A stretch of DNA of 64,000 nt from Phycisphaerae bacterium (GTDB taxonomy: Bacteria; Planctomycetota; Phycisphaerae; UBA1845; UTPLA1), in the NCBI GenBank assembly GCA_023150615.1, contig JAKLKO010000008.1, forward strand, positions 1-64,000, given 5' to 3'. The notes below the pieces were generated by a model. That model saw nothing but the letters and a program-made list of their open reading frames with translations, was not told the origin of the DNA and did not search any database. Position numbers and translations under genes: made by a program. Below are positions 12,377 to 20,867 of the stretch, piece after piece (position 1 is the first letter of the stretch; every line of letters begins with the position of its first letter).

Positions 12377-12405
12377 TTTACGTCCGGCGCGCGTCGCGCT
12401 ACGAT
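12377..12405 (+). promoter_or_regulatory. Possible promoter before the NDUFA9-like gene
   Basis: TTTACG and TACGAT are spaced 17 bases apart, each a four-of-six match. It lies right after the acetyltransferase stop and 88 bases before the next ATG. Weak, from spacing only. Confidence 0.3.
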
Positions 12406-12492
12406 CCGACGGCATGCGGCCGTTGTGGAACGCCGGCGCGGTCCATCGGTTCCCCGGCCACAAATGACCATCGGATCCGGAGCGAGCGATCC

Positions 12493-13464
12493 ATGGCCGA
12501 TGCGGCCTCTGCCAATCTTCGCGTCTTCGTGAGCGGATCGAGCGGATTCATCGGCCGTGCGGTGGTGCGCGAGCTGATCGCGCGCGGCTACCAGCCGGTC
12601 TGTTTCGCACGAACGCCGCGCAAGCTCCGCGAGGCGCTGGAGGGCGTGAACCCGACGCACTACGTGATCGCGCAGGGATCGCTGTCGGATGAGGACTCGC
12701 TGCGACGCGCGATGAGCGGGGCGGGTGCGGCGATCCATCTCGTCGGGATCATCATCGAGCGCCGCTGGGCCGGACAGAGCTTCCGCAACGTCCACGTCGA
12801 GGGGACGCGGCGCGTGATCGAGGCCGCGATCTCGGAGGGCGTCCCGCGGCTCGTGCACATGTCAGCGCTGGGAACCCGCCCGGGCGCGACGAGCCAGTAC
12901 CACCGGACGAAGTGGGAGGCCGAAAACCTCGTCCGCGCCAGCGGCCTGGCCTGGACGATCTTTCGGCCGAGCCTGATCCACGGGCCGGACGGCGAGTTCA
13001 TGCGACTGATGAAGCAGTTCGTCGCGGGCCTGGTGCCGCCGGTGATTCCATATTTCGGCGCGGGCGAGCAGCGCATCCAGCCGGTTGATGTCCGCGACGT
13101 TGCGACGTGCTTCGTCGCGGCCCTGCGTTTGCCCGCAACGGTCGGCAAGACGTACGAGCTGGGCGGACCCAAGGCGTACACCTGGAAGCAGCTCTACGAG
13201 GTCTGTCGCACGCTGATCCCGAACGCCAGCCGGCTCAAGCCGAAAGTCGGCGTGCCGCTGCCGATCGCCAGGCTCATCGGCGCGGCGGGCGACGCGGCGG
13301 ATCGGCTCACCGGGTTGCGCTGGGGCATTCCGTTCAACTTGGCGCAGGTGCAGATGTCGCAGGAGGACAACACCTGCGATCCGCGTCCGATCGAGGAGAC
13401 GTTCTCCATCCGCCTGCGCGACTTTGAGGAAGAGCTGGCGCGCTACGGCGGCCGGATTCGATAA
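12493..13464 (+). CDS. NDUFA9-like NAD(P)-binding complex I-type dehydrogenase family protein
   Basis: 323 residues of the atypical short-chain dehydrogenase class. The dinucleotide motif is SGSSGFIGRAV (about residues 14-24), followed by HLVGII, VHMSALG, and YHRTKWEAE (the YxxxK pair) and a substrate half containing FGAGEQRIQPVDVRDVA. Bacterial homologues resemble the complex I accessory subunit NDUFA9 and UDP-sugar epimerases; the reaction is unknown. The next gene begins 21 bases later. Confidence 0.85.
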   Translation: MADAASANLRVFVSGSSGFIGRAVVRELIARGYQPVCFARTPRKLREALEGVNPTHYVIAQGSLSDEDSLRRAMSGAGAAIHLVGIIIERRWAGQSFRNVHVEGTRRVIEAAISEGVPRLVHMSALGTRPGATSQYHRTKWEAENLVRASGLAWTIFRPSLIHGPDGEFMRLMKQFVAGLVPPVIPYFGAGEQRIQPVDVRDVATCFVAALRLPATVGKTYELGGPKAYTWKQLYEVCRTLIPNASRLKPKVGVPLPIARLIGAAGDAADRLTGLRWGIPFNLAQVQMSQEDNTCDPRPIEETFSIRLRDFEEELARYGGRIR

Positions 13465-13485
13465 CCTCTTGCACGGGACCCGAAC

Positions 13486-13950
13486 ATGAATGAGATCGTC
13501 TGGAGCAGCGTCATCGTCCGATGGGTGCATATCGTCGGCGCGGTCATCGCGGTCGGTGGACTCTTCTTTCTGCGCTTCGTCGTCATGCCGTCGGCGAAAA
13601 CGCTCGCGGACGATGCGCACGAGGCGCTTCGCGCCGCAATCCGGCGGCGCTGGGCGATGGTCTACGGCCTGTGCGTCCTGCTCCTGCTGGGCAGCGGACT
13701 GTTCAACTACATGGCCGTCTCGGTGCCACAGCATCGCGGTCAAGGCCTGTACCACGCGCTGTTCGGCGTGAAGTTCGTGCTCGCCGCGATCGTGTTCTTC
13801 GTCGGCAGCGTGCTCGTCGGGCGGAGTCCGACGTTCGAGCCGATCCGCCGGGCCGCCGGCACGTGGATGAGTCTTAACCTGCTGCTGGCGCTGATCGTCG
13901 TCGCGCTGGCCTGCACGCTGAAGTTCATCCCCGCCGTCACGCCCGGCTGA
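13486..13950 (+). CDS. CopD-like four-helix membrane protein
   Basis: 154 residues with four membrane segments (about 10-30, 55-75, 88-108, 128-148). The His in RWVHIVGA in the first helix and the general pattern (GGLFFLRFVV, LGSGLFNY, VKFVLA) match CopD/DUF2269-like membrane proteins, some of which bind copper or heme. No function can be fixed from sequence. It starts 21 bases after the dehydrogenase and is probably co-transcribed with it. Confidence 0.7.
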   Translation: MNEIVWSSVIVRWVHIVGAVIAVGGLFFLRFVVMPSAKTLADDAHEALRAAIRRRWAMVYGLCVLLLLGSGLFNYMAVSVPQHRGQGLYHALFGVKFVLAAIVFFVGSVLVGRSPTFEPIRRAAGTWMSLNLLLALIVVALACTLKFIPAVTPG

Positions 13951-14045
13951 TTCAATCCCACGTAACCGCAACCGGGCGCGGTACAATGGCATCGCCGTGC
14001 GCCGGAGATCGGCGCCGCCGTGAGTACCGGGCCGGAGGAACTGCC

Positions 14046-14621
14046 ATGCCGACAACGAGGAGCGCACGCGCGGTGAAACCACGCATGAGCGATGCGGCCG
14101 TCGCCGCACGCACCGGCAAGTCGTGGGACGAGTGGTGCCGATTACTCGACCGGGCCGGCGCCGCGCGGATGTCGCACCAGGAGATTGCCGAGTACCTGTC
14201 GACGGAGCAGCGCGTCCCCGGCTGGTGGTCGCAGATGATCACGGTCGGCTACGAGCAGCTTCGCGGACGGCGGAAGATCAACGAGACGCCCGATGGTTTT
14301 CAGTTGTCCGTGAGCCGTACGATGCCGCTGCCGACCGCGCGGGCGTTCACCGCGTGGACCGACGCGCGCCGCCGCGCGGCGTGGCTCGGCAGGGCAAGGC
14401 TCGAGATCCGAAAGGCGACGCCGCACAAGACGATCCGCATCACCTGGAACGGCGGACCGACATCCGTCGAGGTGTACTTCTATCCGAAGGCGGCGGGCAG
14501 GACGCAGGTCGTCGTGCAGCACCGCAAGCTCGCCCGCGCCTCCGACGTCCCGAAAATGAAGAAGTTCTGGGCCGCGGCGCTCGACCGGTTGATGAAGCCG
14601 GCGACTGCGGGAAAGAACTGA
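14046..14621 (+). CDS. DUF4287 plus AHSA1-type SRPBCC protein
   Basis: 191 residues with two parts. About residues 15-75 (TGKSWDEWCRLLD, MSHQEIAEYL, GWWSQMITVGYEQLRG) are a DUF4287-type helical domain. About 85-185 (ARAFTAWTDARRRAAWLG, KTIRITWNGGPTSVEVYFYPK, VVVQHRKLA, FWAAALDRLM) are an Activator-of-Hsp90-ATPase-like START/SRPBCC domain, a hydrophobic ligand-binding fold. The fusion is common in soil bacteria; ligand unknown. GGAGGA lies seven bases before ATG 14046. A TACAAT hexamer at 13982-13987 could be its -10 box. Confidence 0.85.
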   Translation: MPTTRSARAVKPRMSDAAVAARTGKSWDEWCRLLDRAGAARMSHQEIAEYLSTEQRVPGWWSQMITVGYEQLRGRRKINETPDGFQLSVSRTMPLPTARAFTAWTDARRRAAWLGRARLEIRKATPHKTIRITWNGGPTSVEVYFYPKAAGRTQVVVQHRKLARASDVPKMKKFWAAALDRLMKPATAGKN

Positions 14622-14925
14622 CGCGGCGTCCGATACGCGCCGATCGATCGGGCCATCGCCGGGGGCACGTTTCTCGGCCTGGCGCCGGATAACGGCAGGA
14701 CGACGCTCGCTTCGCGCGTCGACGAATCGCGCGGACTGGACCCTGCGCGCGACCGGGCATAGCATCAGACAGCACCAACACGGGGCGGGGGAATCGTCAG
14801 GCGCGATTCACCGGGAAGACATTCGCTGACCTGCACGGCCAGTCGATCGGCCGCAAGCCAGCGACGATGCGCGCCGCGTTATCGCCAATCGACACGGTTT
14901 GACCCGCCCGCGAGGAGGAAGGGCC
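14622..14925. other. Intergenic stretch before the PEP-CTERM lectin gene
   Basis: About 300 bases without a gene I can support. No terminator with a T-run, no clear promoter and no repeat was found. Confidence 0.4.
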
Positions 14926-15495
14926 ATGTTTCGACGTTGGGGGATGATGTTCGGATTGCTCGCCGCGGTCGCGTCGCAGGGTCGCGCCCAGACGGTGATT
15001 CCCAATTCGGAGCGCGTCAATCCGGCGAACGGGCATACGTACGCGCTGTTGACACAGTCGAGCTGGGCGCTGGCCGAGAACACGGCGATGACGCTCGGCG
15101 GGCATCTCGCGACGATCAACGACGCGGCCGAGGATCAGTGGGTGTTTAACACGTACGGGATGTTCGGCGGCACGCGGCGGAGCCTGTGGATCGGGCTGAA
15201 CGACGCGGCGATCGAGGGGCAGTTCGTCTGGGCCAGCGGCGAGATCTCGACCTACCGGCACTTCGCCCCGGGCGAACCGAATAACTTCAACAACGAGGAC
15301 TTCGTGCACATCTTCGAGCCGGCCGAGCAGTTCGGCCGGTCCGGACTGTGGAACGACAACGTCGTGGGCGGGACGGGCGGCAGCATCGGGACGATCGTTC
15401 CGAACGGGCTGGTCGAGATCGTTCCGGAGCCGGCGACGGCGGCGCTGCTGGCACTCGGCGCACTGTTCGCGTGTCGTCGACGCGGCGCGATGTAG
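14926..15495 (+). CDS. C-type-lectin-domain protein with PEP-CTERM anchor
   Basis: 189 residues: a signal peptide (cut near GRAQ), a C-type-lectin-like domain (about 20-165) with GHTYALLTQSSWALAE, the WIGLNDAAIEG block, FAPGEPNNFNNEDFV and LWNDN, then the sorting signal VPEPATAALLALGALFACRRRG. PEP-CTERM proteins are processed by an exosortase and exported to the surface or matrix; no exosortase is in this window. GAGGAGG lies before ATG 14926, which is preferred over an upstream in-frame start at 14899. The gene ends facing a damaged gene on the other strand. Confidence 0.88.
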   Translation: MFRRWGMMFGLLAAVASQGRAQTVIPNSERVNPANGHTYALLTQSSWALAENTAMTLGGHLATINDAAEDQWVFNTYGMFGGTRRSLWIGLNDAAIEGQFVWASGEISTYRHFAPGEPNNFNNEDFVHIFEPAEQFGRSGLWNDNVVGGTGGSIGTIVPNGLVEIVPEPATAALLALGALFACRRRGAM

Positions 15496-16118
15496 ATGCC
15501 TGCTCGGGCGAATCCGCCTCCGCAGTCTCGTCGACGCCCTCACCGTCATCGCTCTGGCTCGTCGGCGGCGCTGGTTCGATGACGAAGCATTCGATATTCC
15601 GGAGGTCGTAGTATCCCGGCCGCGTCTCGCCCGGCAGATCCGAGAGTCGGTGCTGAGACCGGGGATCCAACTCGCGTCCTTGGGCTGCGTGTATGGCTTA
15701 CACCAGCACTGCTCGCCGATCGTCTCAACTCGACTCCGGACGACGTCGTACGGCCATTCCCACTCAAAGCCCTTGCCGATCTTGATGGCGAACGCACGAG
15801 TATGCAGGCATGCGCCCGCTTTCTCGGAAACAGCCGTTCCAACAACCCGCACGCGCTTCGCCCATATCGGAGCCAGTGCATCCGGGGGAGCTGATCGTCG
15901 CTGCCTGCATCCGATCCGACGGGGCGGTGTCGAATTCAAGCCGTCGGTGGGACGTCGCAAAACTCGCCCGGGCCATGCGCCAGCTTGACGAGCTGCACCC
16001 CCTTCGCCGCACCGCAGAATGGCCGCCAGTCGAACTCCCGCTGCGGCGTCTCGCGCCCACCAATCGTGCAAACCAGGACGGCGACGACGGCCGAAACGAG
16101 TGGGCGTCTGGGTGTCAT
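15496..16118 (-). pseudogene. Frameshifted remnant of a small exported protein gene
   Basis: Protein-like sequence moves through three minus-strand frames. From ATG 16118 there is a signal-peptide-like start (SAVVAVLVCTIGG), then REFDWRPFCGAAKG and KLAHGPGEFCDV, ending in TGA at about 15936. Another frame continues with KIGKGFEWEWPYDVV and CWCKPYTQPKDASWIPG (about 15660-15800), and a third with LSDLPGETRPGYYDLRN and an acidic tail (below about 15655). In each piece the other frames are Arg/Ser-rich and unlike protein. Two frameshifts, near 15870-15960 and near 15650, would explain this. The original product is not recognised. Alternatively the pieces are chance, or there are sequencing errors. 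Confidence 0.4.
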
Positions 16119-16194
16119 ATCGAGTCGTTCAAATCCATGATACACAATCCCGGTCACGACGCGCCCGCGCGGCGGCGATGACACCGACTGCGGA

Positions 16195-16989
16195 TCAGCC
16201 GAGTCCCTCCAGGAACCGCCGCAGCACCGACGCAAACGCGTCGGGCCGTTCGACCGGCGGCATGTGCCCCGCCTGCGGAATGACGACCAATCGCGAGCCG
16301 CGGACGCCGCGGTGGATCTCGTCCAGCGTCGCCGGCGGCGTGATTGCGTCCTCCTCGCCCGCGACGACCAGCGTCGGACAGTCGATCCGCGGCAGCGTCG
16401 GGTACGAGTCGGGCCGGCCGGCCAGCGCCATGGCCGTCGCGGCGACGCCGACCGGCGATTGCTCGCACATGATCCGATGCCACGTTGCGCGAAGCCCGGC
16501 CGACGCGGCTGGCGCGAACAACTGTTCGATCATCGCGTCGGCGGCCGCGCGACTTCCGGTCTTGCGCACCGCCCCGGCGAGCGTCTCGCGCCGCTCGACG
16601 CCCTCGGGCGACTCGGGATTGGCCCGCGTGTTGCAGAGCACCAGCGCACGGACGCGATCGCGATAGCGACGGTAGAACTCGAACGCGATGATGCCGCCAA
16701 GCGACAGGCCGACGAGGACGACCGGTCGCCATTCTCGGAGCCGGTCGAGCAACGCGGCCAGGTCCTCAGCGAAGCGCGCGATGCTGACGGTCTCGCTCGA
16801 CGAGCTGCGGCCGTGGCCGCGCAGATCAGGGACGATGCAGCGCCAGCGGTCGGCGATCCGCTCGACGGTCGGATGCCACATCGCCCCCGTCAGAGGGAAG
16901 CCGTGGATGAACAGGACCGGCTCGCCGTCGCCGGCCGTGTCGACGTGCAGCATCGCGTCGTCGATCGTCACGGTGGTGGAGGTCAGCAT
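16195..16989 (-). CDS. Alpha/beta hydrolase
   Basis: 264 residues of the alpha/beta hydrolase fold. The oxyanion region is FIHGFPLTGAMW, the arm DLRGHGRSS, the nucleophile elbow GLSLGG (Ser), the acid in AGEEDAIT (Asp) and the His in AGHMPPVERP. Family members hydrolyse esters, lactones or C-C bonds; the substrate cannot be told. ATG 16989 is chosen because GGGAG lies seven bases upstream; an in-frame start at 17022 gives a longer tail without a ribosome site. Confidence 0.9.
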   Translation of the reverse strand: MLTSTTVTIDDAMLHVDTAGDGEPVLFIHGFPLTGAMWHPTVERIADRWRCIVPDLRGHGRSSSSETVSIARFAEDLAALLDRLREWRPVVLVGLSLGGIIAFEFYRRYRDRVRALVLCNTRANPESPEGVERRETLAGAVRKTGSRAAADAMIEQLFAPAASAGLRATWHRIMCEQSPVGVAATAMALAGRPDSYPTLPRIDCPTLVVAGEEDAITPPATLDEIHRGVRGSRLVVIPQAGHMPPVERPDAFASVLRRFLEGLG

Positions 16990-17032
16990 GCCGAACTCCC
17001 GGGATGATCGCGGCGACCGCACGTGCCGCGCG

Positions 17033-17563
17033 TCAGCCGTTCGCGATGGGCGTCGGGTCCTCGGCCGGCAAGTCCGGGATCAGGTCGAGCTGCCAGAATC
17101 CGACGTCGTGCCACGCGCCGAACTTGCAGCCCACGGCGCGATAGACGCCCACGTACTGAAAGCCCACGGCCTCGTGCAGCCGCACCGACGCCTCGTTGGG
17201 TAGCGTAACTCCGGCGATCACGGTACGAAACCGCGCTGCGCGAAGGCGCTCGAACAGCGCTTCGTACAGCCGCCGGGCCACGCCGCGGCGCTGAAGTTCA
17301 GGCACGACGTAGATGCCCGATTCGACCGTCCGCGCGTAGGCGTCGCGGTCGCGCCACGTGGCGGCCTTGCAGTAACCCGCGAAGCGCCCGTCGATCTCCG
17401 CCGCCAGCCATGGAAAGCAGCGGCGGCCCGCGCGCCAGACCTCGGCGAACTGGGCGTCGGTCGCGGGCGCGAAGGCGAAGTGAATCGCGGTGTGCCGGAT
17501 GTAGTGGTTCGTCAGCGCGTTGGCCGGCGCAACGTCCGATTCGGCGAAATCACGAACGACCAT
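17033..17563 (-). CDS. Phosphinothricin-acetyltransferase-like GNAT protein
   Basis: 176 residues. The pattern ALTNHYIRHTAIHFAF near the start, GIYVVPELQRRGVARRLYEAL (acetyl-CoA loop), VTLPNEASVRLHEAVGFQYVGVYRAVGCKFG and the end DVGFWQLDL is that of the PAT/Bar/YncA (MnaT) branch of N-acetyltransferases. Members acetylate phosphinothricin, methionine derivatives or other small amines; no resistance role should be inferred. ATG 17563 gives the usual family length. Confidence 0.88.
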   Translation of the reverse strand: MVVRDFAESDVAPANALTNHYIRHTAIHFAFAPATDAQFAEVWRAGRRCFPWLAAEIDGRFAGYCKAATWRDRDAYARTVESGIYVVPELQRRGVARRLYEALFERLRAARFRTVIAGVTLPNEASVRLHEAVGFQYVGVYRAVGCKFGAWHDVGFWQLDLIPDLPAEDPTPIANG

Positions 17564-17685
17564 TCGCGGCGCTCCGACCCGTGGTGCGGATTGTACGGCA
17601 ATTTGCGCGCAGCGCAGAAACCCGCCCGCCGACGAATGTACGAACGGCGGGCGGCGCGGTTCGGTGGATTGCAACCGACGGTCGG

Positions 17686-18453
17686 TTATTGGCCGGCCGG
17701 CTGGGTCGTCGGCGCGGGCGCTGCGGGCGTGGCCGGCGCATCCTCGGGCAGCGGCGGTACGACCGGATCGAGGTTTTCGCCGCGCTCCATGAGCAGGTCG
17801 CGGGCCTTCCGGATGACGGTCTCGTGCTGCACGATCCGCGGATCCGTCGCGGGCGTCCCCTGCGCGAGGAGTTCGGCCCGCGCGGCGATGGCCGCGTCCA
17901 TTCGCTTGCGGATTTCGGCGTAGATCTCGAGCGTCTTCTGCTCGCGGCGGGCTTCGAGGTCGGCGGCGTTGGCCGGCGCGGTTTCGTCCGTGCGAACGGG
18001 CGCGGGTTTCGCGCTGCTGACGGGCGATGCGGGCGGCGGCGTGGCGCCTGCCTCGACTGGCATCGCTGGCGCGGGGGTGGCCTGCGTGCTCCGCCAGCCC
18101 TGCGGCCGAGTCACGTTGATCCGCGACACGACGAACTTCTGGTTCGTGCCATCGTCAATCCGCAGGCACTCGGCCTCGATCTGATCGCCCGGCGCGACGT
18201 CGGTCAGGGCGGATTTGCGTCCGTTGATCCAGACCTCGGTGTCGGGCGAGACGGAACCTTCGACATCGAGCTTTTTGCCCGTTCGTTCGCTCGTCGTCTC
18301 CATCGAGACGCGGTTGTTCGGCAGGTCGATCAGCTTCGCCACGCCCTTGGCGGTGATGGGCTTGGGCTTCTTCTTCGATTCACTGCGGCAGCCGGCCAGC
18401 AGCAGTGCCGCGCAGGCAAGCGGTACGATGATGATTCGGTTTCCACGCATCAT
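17686..18453 (-). CDS. Predicted lipoprotein, unknown function
   Basis: 255 residues with a lipoprotein signal (LLLAGC, Cys about residue 22). The mature protein has a small beta-rich part (about 35-115; NNRVSMETTSERTGKKLDVEG, VSPDTEVWINGRKS, VAPGDQIEAECLRI), then a Pro/Ala-rich linker, and a charged helical part (about 165-225) ending in another Pro/Ala tail. I do not recognise the family. GGAGGAG lies upstream of two adjacent ATG codons (18453, 18450). Its neighbours on the same strand are more than 100 bases away. Confidence 0.78.
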   Translation of the reverse strand: MMRGNRIIIVPLACAALLLAGCRSESKKKPKPITAKGVAKLIDLPNNRVSMETTSERTGKKLDVEGSVSPDTEVWINGRKSALTDVAPGDQIEAECLRIDDGTNQKFVVSRINVTRPQGWRSTQATPAPAMPVEAGATPPPASPVSSAKPAPVRTDETAPANAADLEARREQKTLEIYAEIRKRMDAAIAARAELLAQGTPATDPRIVQHETVIRKARDLLMERGENLDPVVPPLPEDAPATPAAPAPTTQPAGQ

Positions 18454-18654
18454 GGGATTGAACTCCTCCGCGCCCGGCGCGGTCCCGAAGCGGATACTCG
18501 ACGAGGGTCAACAGCCACAACCGGATCGACGGCAGCCGCGCCGCTGCATCGGTCGACCGGAACGGATCATCCTACGACGCTCGAAAAACGTCGGCAAGTC
18601 GCCGGGGCCACGCGGGCGATGCGTCACGGACCGGCTGCGTCGCCGCCCGCCGGG

Positions 18655-19248
18655 TCAGCGTCGGATGTTGAGGATCTTCGGCAGCTCGAAGATCGACTGC
18701 GTGCGCAGGATCTTCCATTCCGCCGGGAACGCGTGATACGTATGAACGTGCAGCTCGCTGTCGCGGGTCTCGAAGTCGATGAACGAGAACGGCTCGAGGC
18801 CGTGCACGGTCCACTGCTTGTAGGGAACGAACATGCCCTTTTTCTTGCTGTACCGCACGAGGTCGCGATAGGTCGTGCGGAAGATGTGCTCGCTCATGTC
18901 CTCGATCTGGCTGCTGAAGATGTAACGCGAGCCATCGTCGAAGCGCTGCTGGAAGTCGCGCTCGCCGCGGAAGCGGAAGTGCGTCACGAGGTTGCGGTCG
19001 GTCAGCAGCTCGCTCGACCCGCCGGTCAGCTCCGTGATCGTGCCGCCCTCGTACTGGAAGCTCACCAGATGGCTCAGTCCGGTGATCCAGAGGTCGGCCT
19101 GATACCGACCCCGATCCACGTGCCGATCGAGGAAGATGCGGAAAAGCTCCGGATGTAGCGCGCGCCGGTACAGGAAGTAGTTCAACTCGCTACATTGCAG
19201 CTTGGTGAGACCGAGTTCCAACGTCGTTTTCCTCTGCGCCGCGTCCAT
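18655..19248 (-). CDS. DUF2617-family protein
   Basis: 197 residues. The pattern YRRALHPELFRIF near the start, RGRYQADLWITGLSHLVSFQYEGGTITEL, a middle block LVTHFRFRGERDF, and the end LHVHTYHAFPAEWKILRTQSIFELP match what I remember of the planctomycete DUF2617 family, whose function is unknown. No signal peptide or membrane segment. ATG 19248 has GGAGG nine bases upstream and gives the usual N-terminus; the frame is open to 19317. Confidence 0.82.
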   Translation of the reverse strand: MDAAQRKTTLELGLTKLQCSELNYFLYRRALHPELFRIFLDRHVDRGRYQADLWITGLSHLVSFQYEGGTITELTGGSSELLTDRNLVTHFRFRGERDFQQRFDDGSRYIFSSQIEDMSEHIFRTTYRDLVRYSKKKGMFVPYKQWTVHGLEPFSFIDFETRDSELHVHTYHAFPAEWKILRTQSIFELPKILNIRR

Positions 19249-19503
19249 TCCCTCGAACCTCCGAAGGAATAGTCCATTATATCGAACCGCGGCAGGACCC
19301 GACAACGAAGTAATCACGCTTTCCGCGAATTCGTGGTCAGGGTCGTAACTATTTCAGCGACACCTGGTTACGCACGTCCCCTCACGTGCGACGTCCGCCG
19401 ATCCGACTCGCCCATCGGCGTGCCTCAGAATCTTATAGCCTTCCACCGGCAAAAAGGTTCTGGATTCCGAGATCAGCCGCGTCTGCGATTCGGCCTCGTG
19501 TCG

Positions 19504-19531
19504 TTGCAGGGCCCGATTCGCCCGTAATAAT
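19504..19531 (+). promoter_or_regulatory. Possible promoter of nadA giving a leaderless transcript
   Basis: TTGCAG (19504-19509) and AATAAT (19526-19531) are 16 bases apart. The ATG is at 19540 with no Shine-Dalgarno sequence before it, so the message would begin at or within a couple of bases of the start codon. Confidence 0.4.
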
Positions 19532-19539
19532 ACGCTCGG

Positions 19540-20688
19540 ATGCTCTTTCAACCTCCCCTGCCGCCGGTCTATGGCTCGCTCGATGCCTCCCAGCTCTCCG
19601 CACGGATCGCTGAACGCAAGCGGCAGCTTGGCAAGCGGTTAGTCATCCTCGGCCACCACTACCAGCAGGACGAGGTGATCGCCTTCGCCGACTTCACGGG
19701 CGACAGCCTGAAACTGTCGCAACTCGCTGCGGCACAAAAAGATGCGGAATTCGTGGTGTTCTGCGGCGTGCACTTCATGGCCGAGTCGGCCGACATCCTG
19801 ACCGACGAGCGCGTCGTCGTCGTCCTCCCCGACCTCGCGGCCGGATGCAGCATGGCGGACATGGCCGCGATCGAGCAACTCGAAGACGCGTGGTCGCAGA
19901 TCGCAGACGTGGTCCGCGAGCCTGTTGTTCCCATCACGTACGTCAATTCATCCGCGGCGGTCAAGGCATTCTGCGGAGGGCACGACGGCGCGTGCTGCAC
20001 CTCGTCGAACGCGCGGACCGTGCTGGAATGGGCACTGAACGGCCGGACGCCGGACGCGCCGGGCGACCGCCGAAAGGTCATGTTCCTGCCCGACCAGCAT
20101 CTCGGCCGGAACACGGCGAACGCGCTCGGCTGGCCGCTCGATTCGATGGTGGTCTGGGATCCGCGCGAGGAACTGGGCGGGTTGACGCCGGAACAGATCT
20201 GCGCGGCGACCTTCATCCTCTGGAAGGGCCATTGCAGCGTCCATCAGCTCTTCACCGCAAAGCAGGCGGACGCGATCCGCGCGGCGTCGCCGGGGACGAA
20301 GATCCTTGTCCATCCCGAGTGCGATTGGAGCGTCGTGCAGAAGGCCGACCTCGTGGGCAGCACTGAATTCATCATCAAGACGCTGGAGGCCGCGCCGGCC
20401 GGGAGCAAGTGGGCCGTCGGGACCGAGGTTCATCTCGTCAACCGGCTCGCGAACCGCTTCCGCGGCGAAAAGGACATCCGGCTGCTATCGTCGATCCAGT
20501 GTCTGTGCACGACGATGTACCGGATCGATCTCAAGCATCTCTGCTGGGTGCTCGACAACCTCGTCGAAGGCCGGGTTGTGAATCAGATCCGCGTCGATCC
20601 CGAGACGCGCCGGCTCGCGCGGATTGCGCTGGATCGCATGCTCTGGCTCAAGGCGCAGCCGCTCGTGCCGGTCACGTGCGTCGACTGA
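19540..20688 (+). CDS. nadA: Quinolinate synthase
   Basis: 382 residues. NadA condenses iminoaspartate with dihydroxyacetone phosphate to quinolinate in NAD biosynthesis, using a [4Fe-4S] cluster. Visible family blocks are LGHHYQQDEVIAFADFTGDS, VVFCGVHFMAESADIL, GCSMADMAA, VTYVNSSAAVKA-type (ITYVNSSAAVKAFC), CTSSNA, FLPDQHLGRNTA, HPECDW and GTEVHLVNRL, with SIQCLCTTMYRIDLKHL near the C-terminus supplying another cluster cysteine. Length fits the longer bacterial NadA type. nadB and nadC are not in the window, so the pathway is dispersed here. Confidence 0.97.
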   Translation: MLFQPPLPPVYGSLDASQLSARIAERKRQLGKRLVILGHHYQQDEVIAFADFTGDSLKLSQLAAAQKDAEFVVFCGVHFMAESADILTDERVVVVLPDLAAGCSMADMAAIEQLEDAWSQIADVVREPVVPITYVNSSAAVKAFCGGHDGACCTSSNARTVLEWALNGRTPDAPGDRRKVMFLPDQHLGRNTANALGWPLDSMVVWDPREELGGLTPEQICAATFILWKGHCSVHQLFTAKQADAIRAASPGTKILVHPECDWSVVQKADLVGSTEFIIKTLEAAPAGSKWAVGTEVHLVNRLANRFRGEKDIRLLSSIQCLCTTMYRIDLKHLCWVLDNLVEGRVVNQIRVDPETRRLARIALDRMLWLKAQPLVPVTCVD

Positions 20689-20867
20689 CGGCGCTGCGCG
20701 GCGCGGCGCTGTGAATTCCGGCGACAACTTTTCACATCCGCGCCCGCCGCCCAGGCGCCGCGCGCAAACATCTCTTTGCATCGGCCCGCGTGACTCGGTA
20801 CCGTCATTGCCGGCCGGGGCGGCGATCCGCGAGCGATCGGCCGCCGACACAGTTCCGGAGGCGAACG

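Noticed and set aside
15936-16118. Selenocysteine read-through of the TGA in the gene remnant
   Set aside because: Considered because a tRNA-Sec is present. The sequence after the TGA in this frame is Arg/Ser-rich and not protein-like, so a frameshift explains the pattern better, and no SECIS-like hairpin was recognised.
17410-19158. 582-residue plus-strand frame
   Set aside because: It crosses the acetyltransferase, lipoprotein and DUF2617 genes on the minus strand. The composition is that of a shadow frame.
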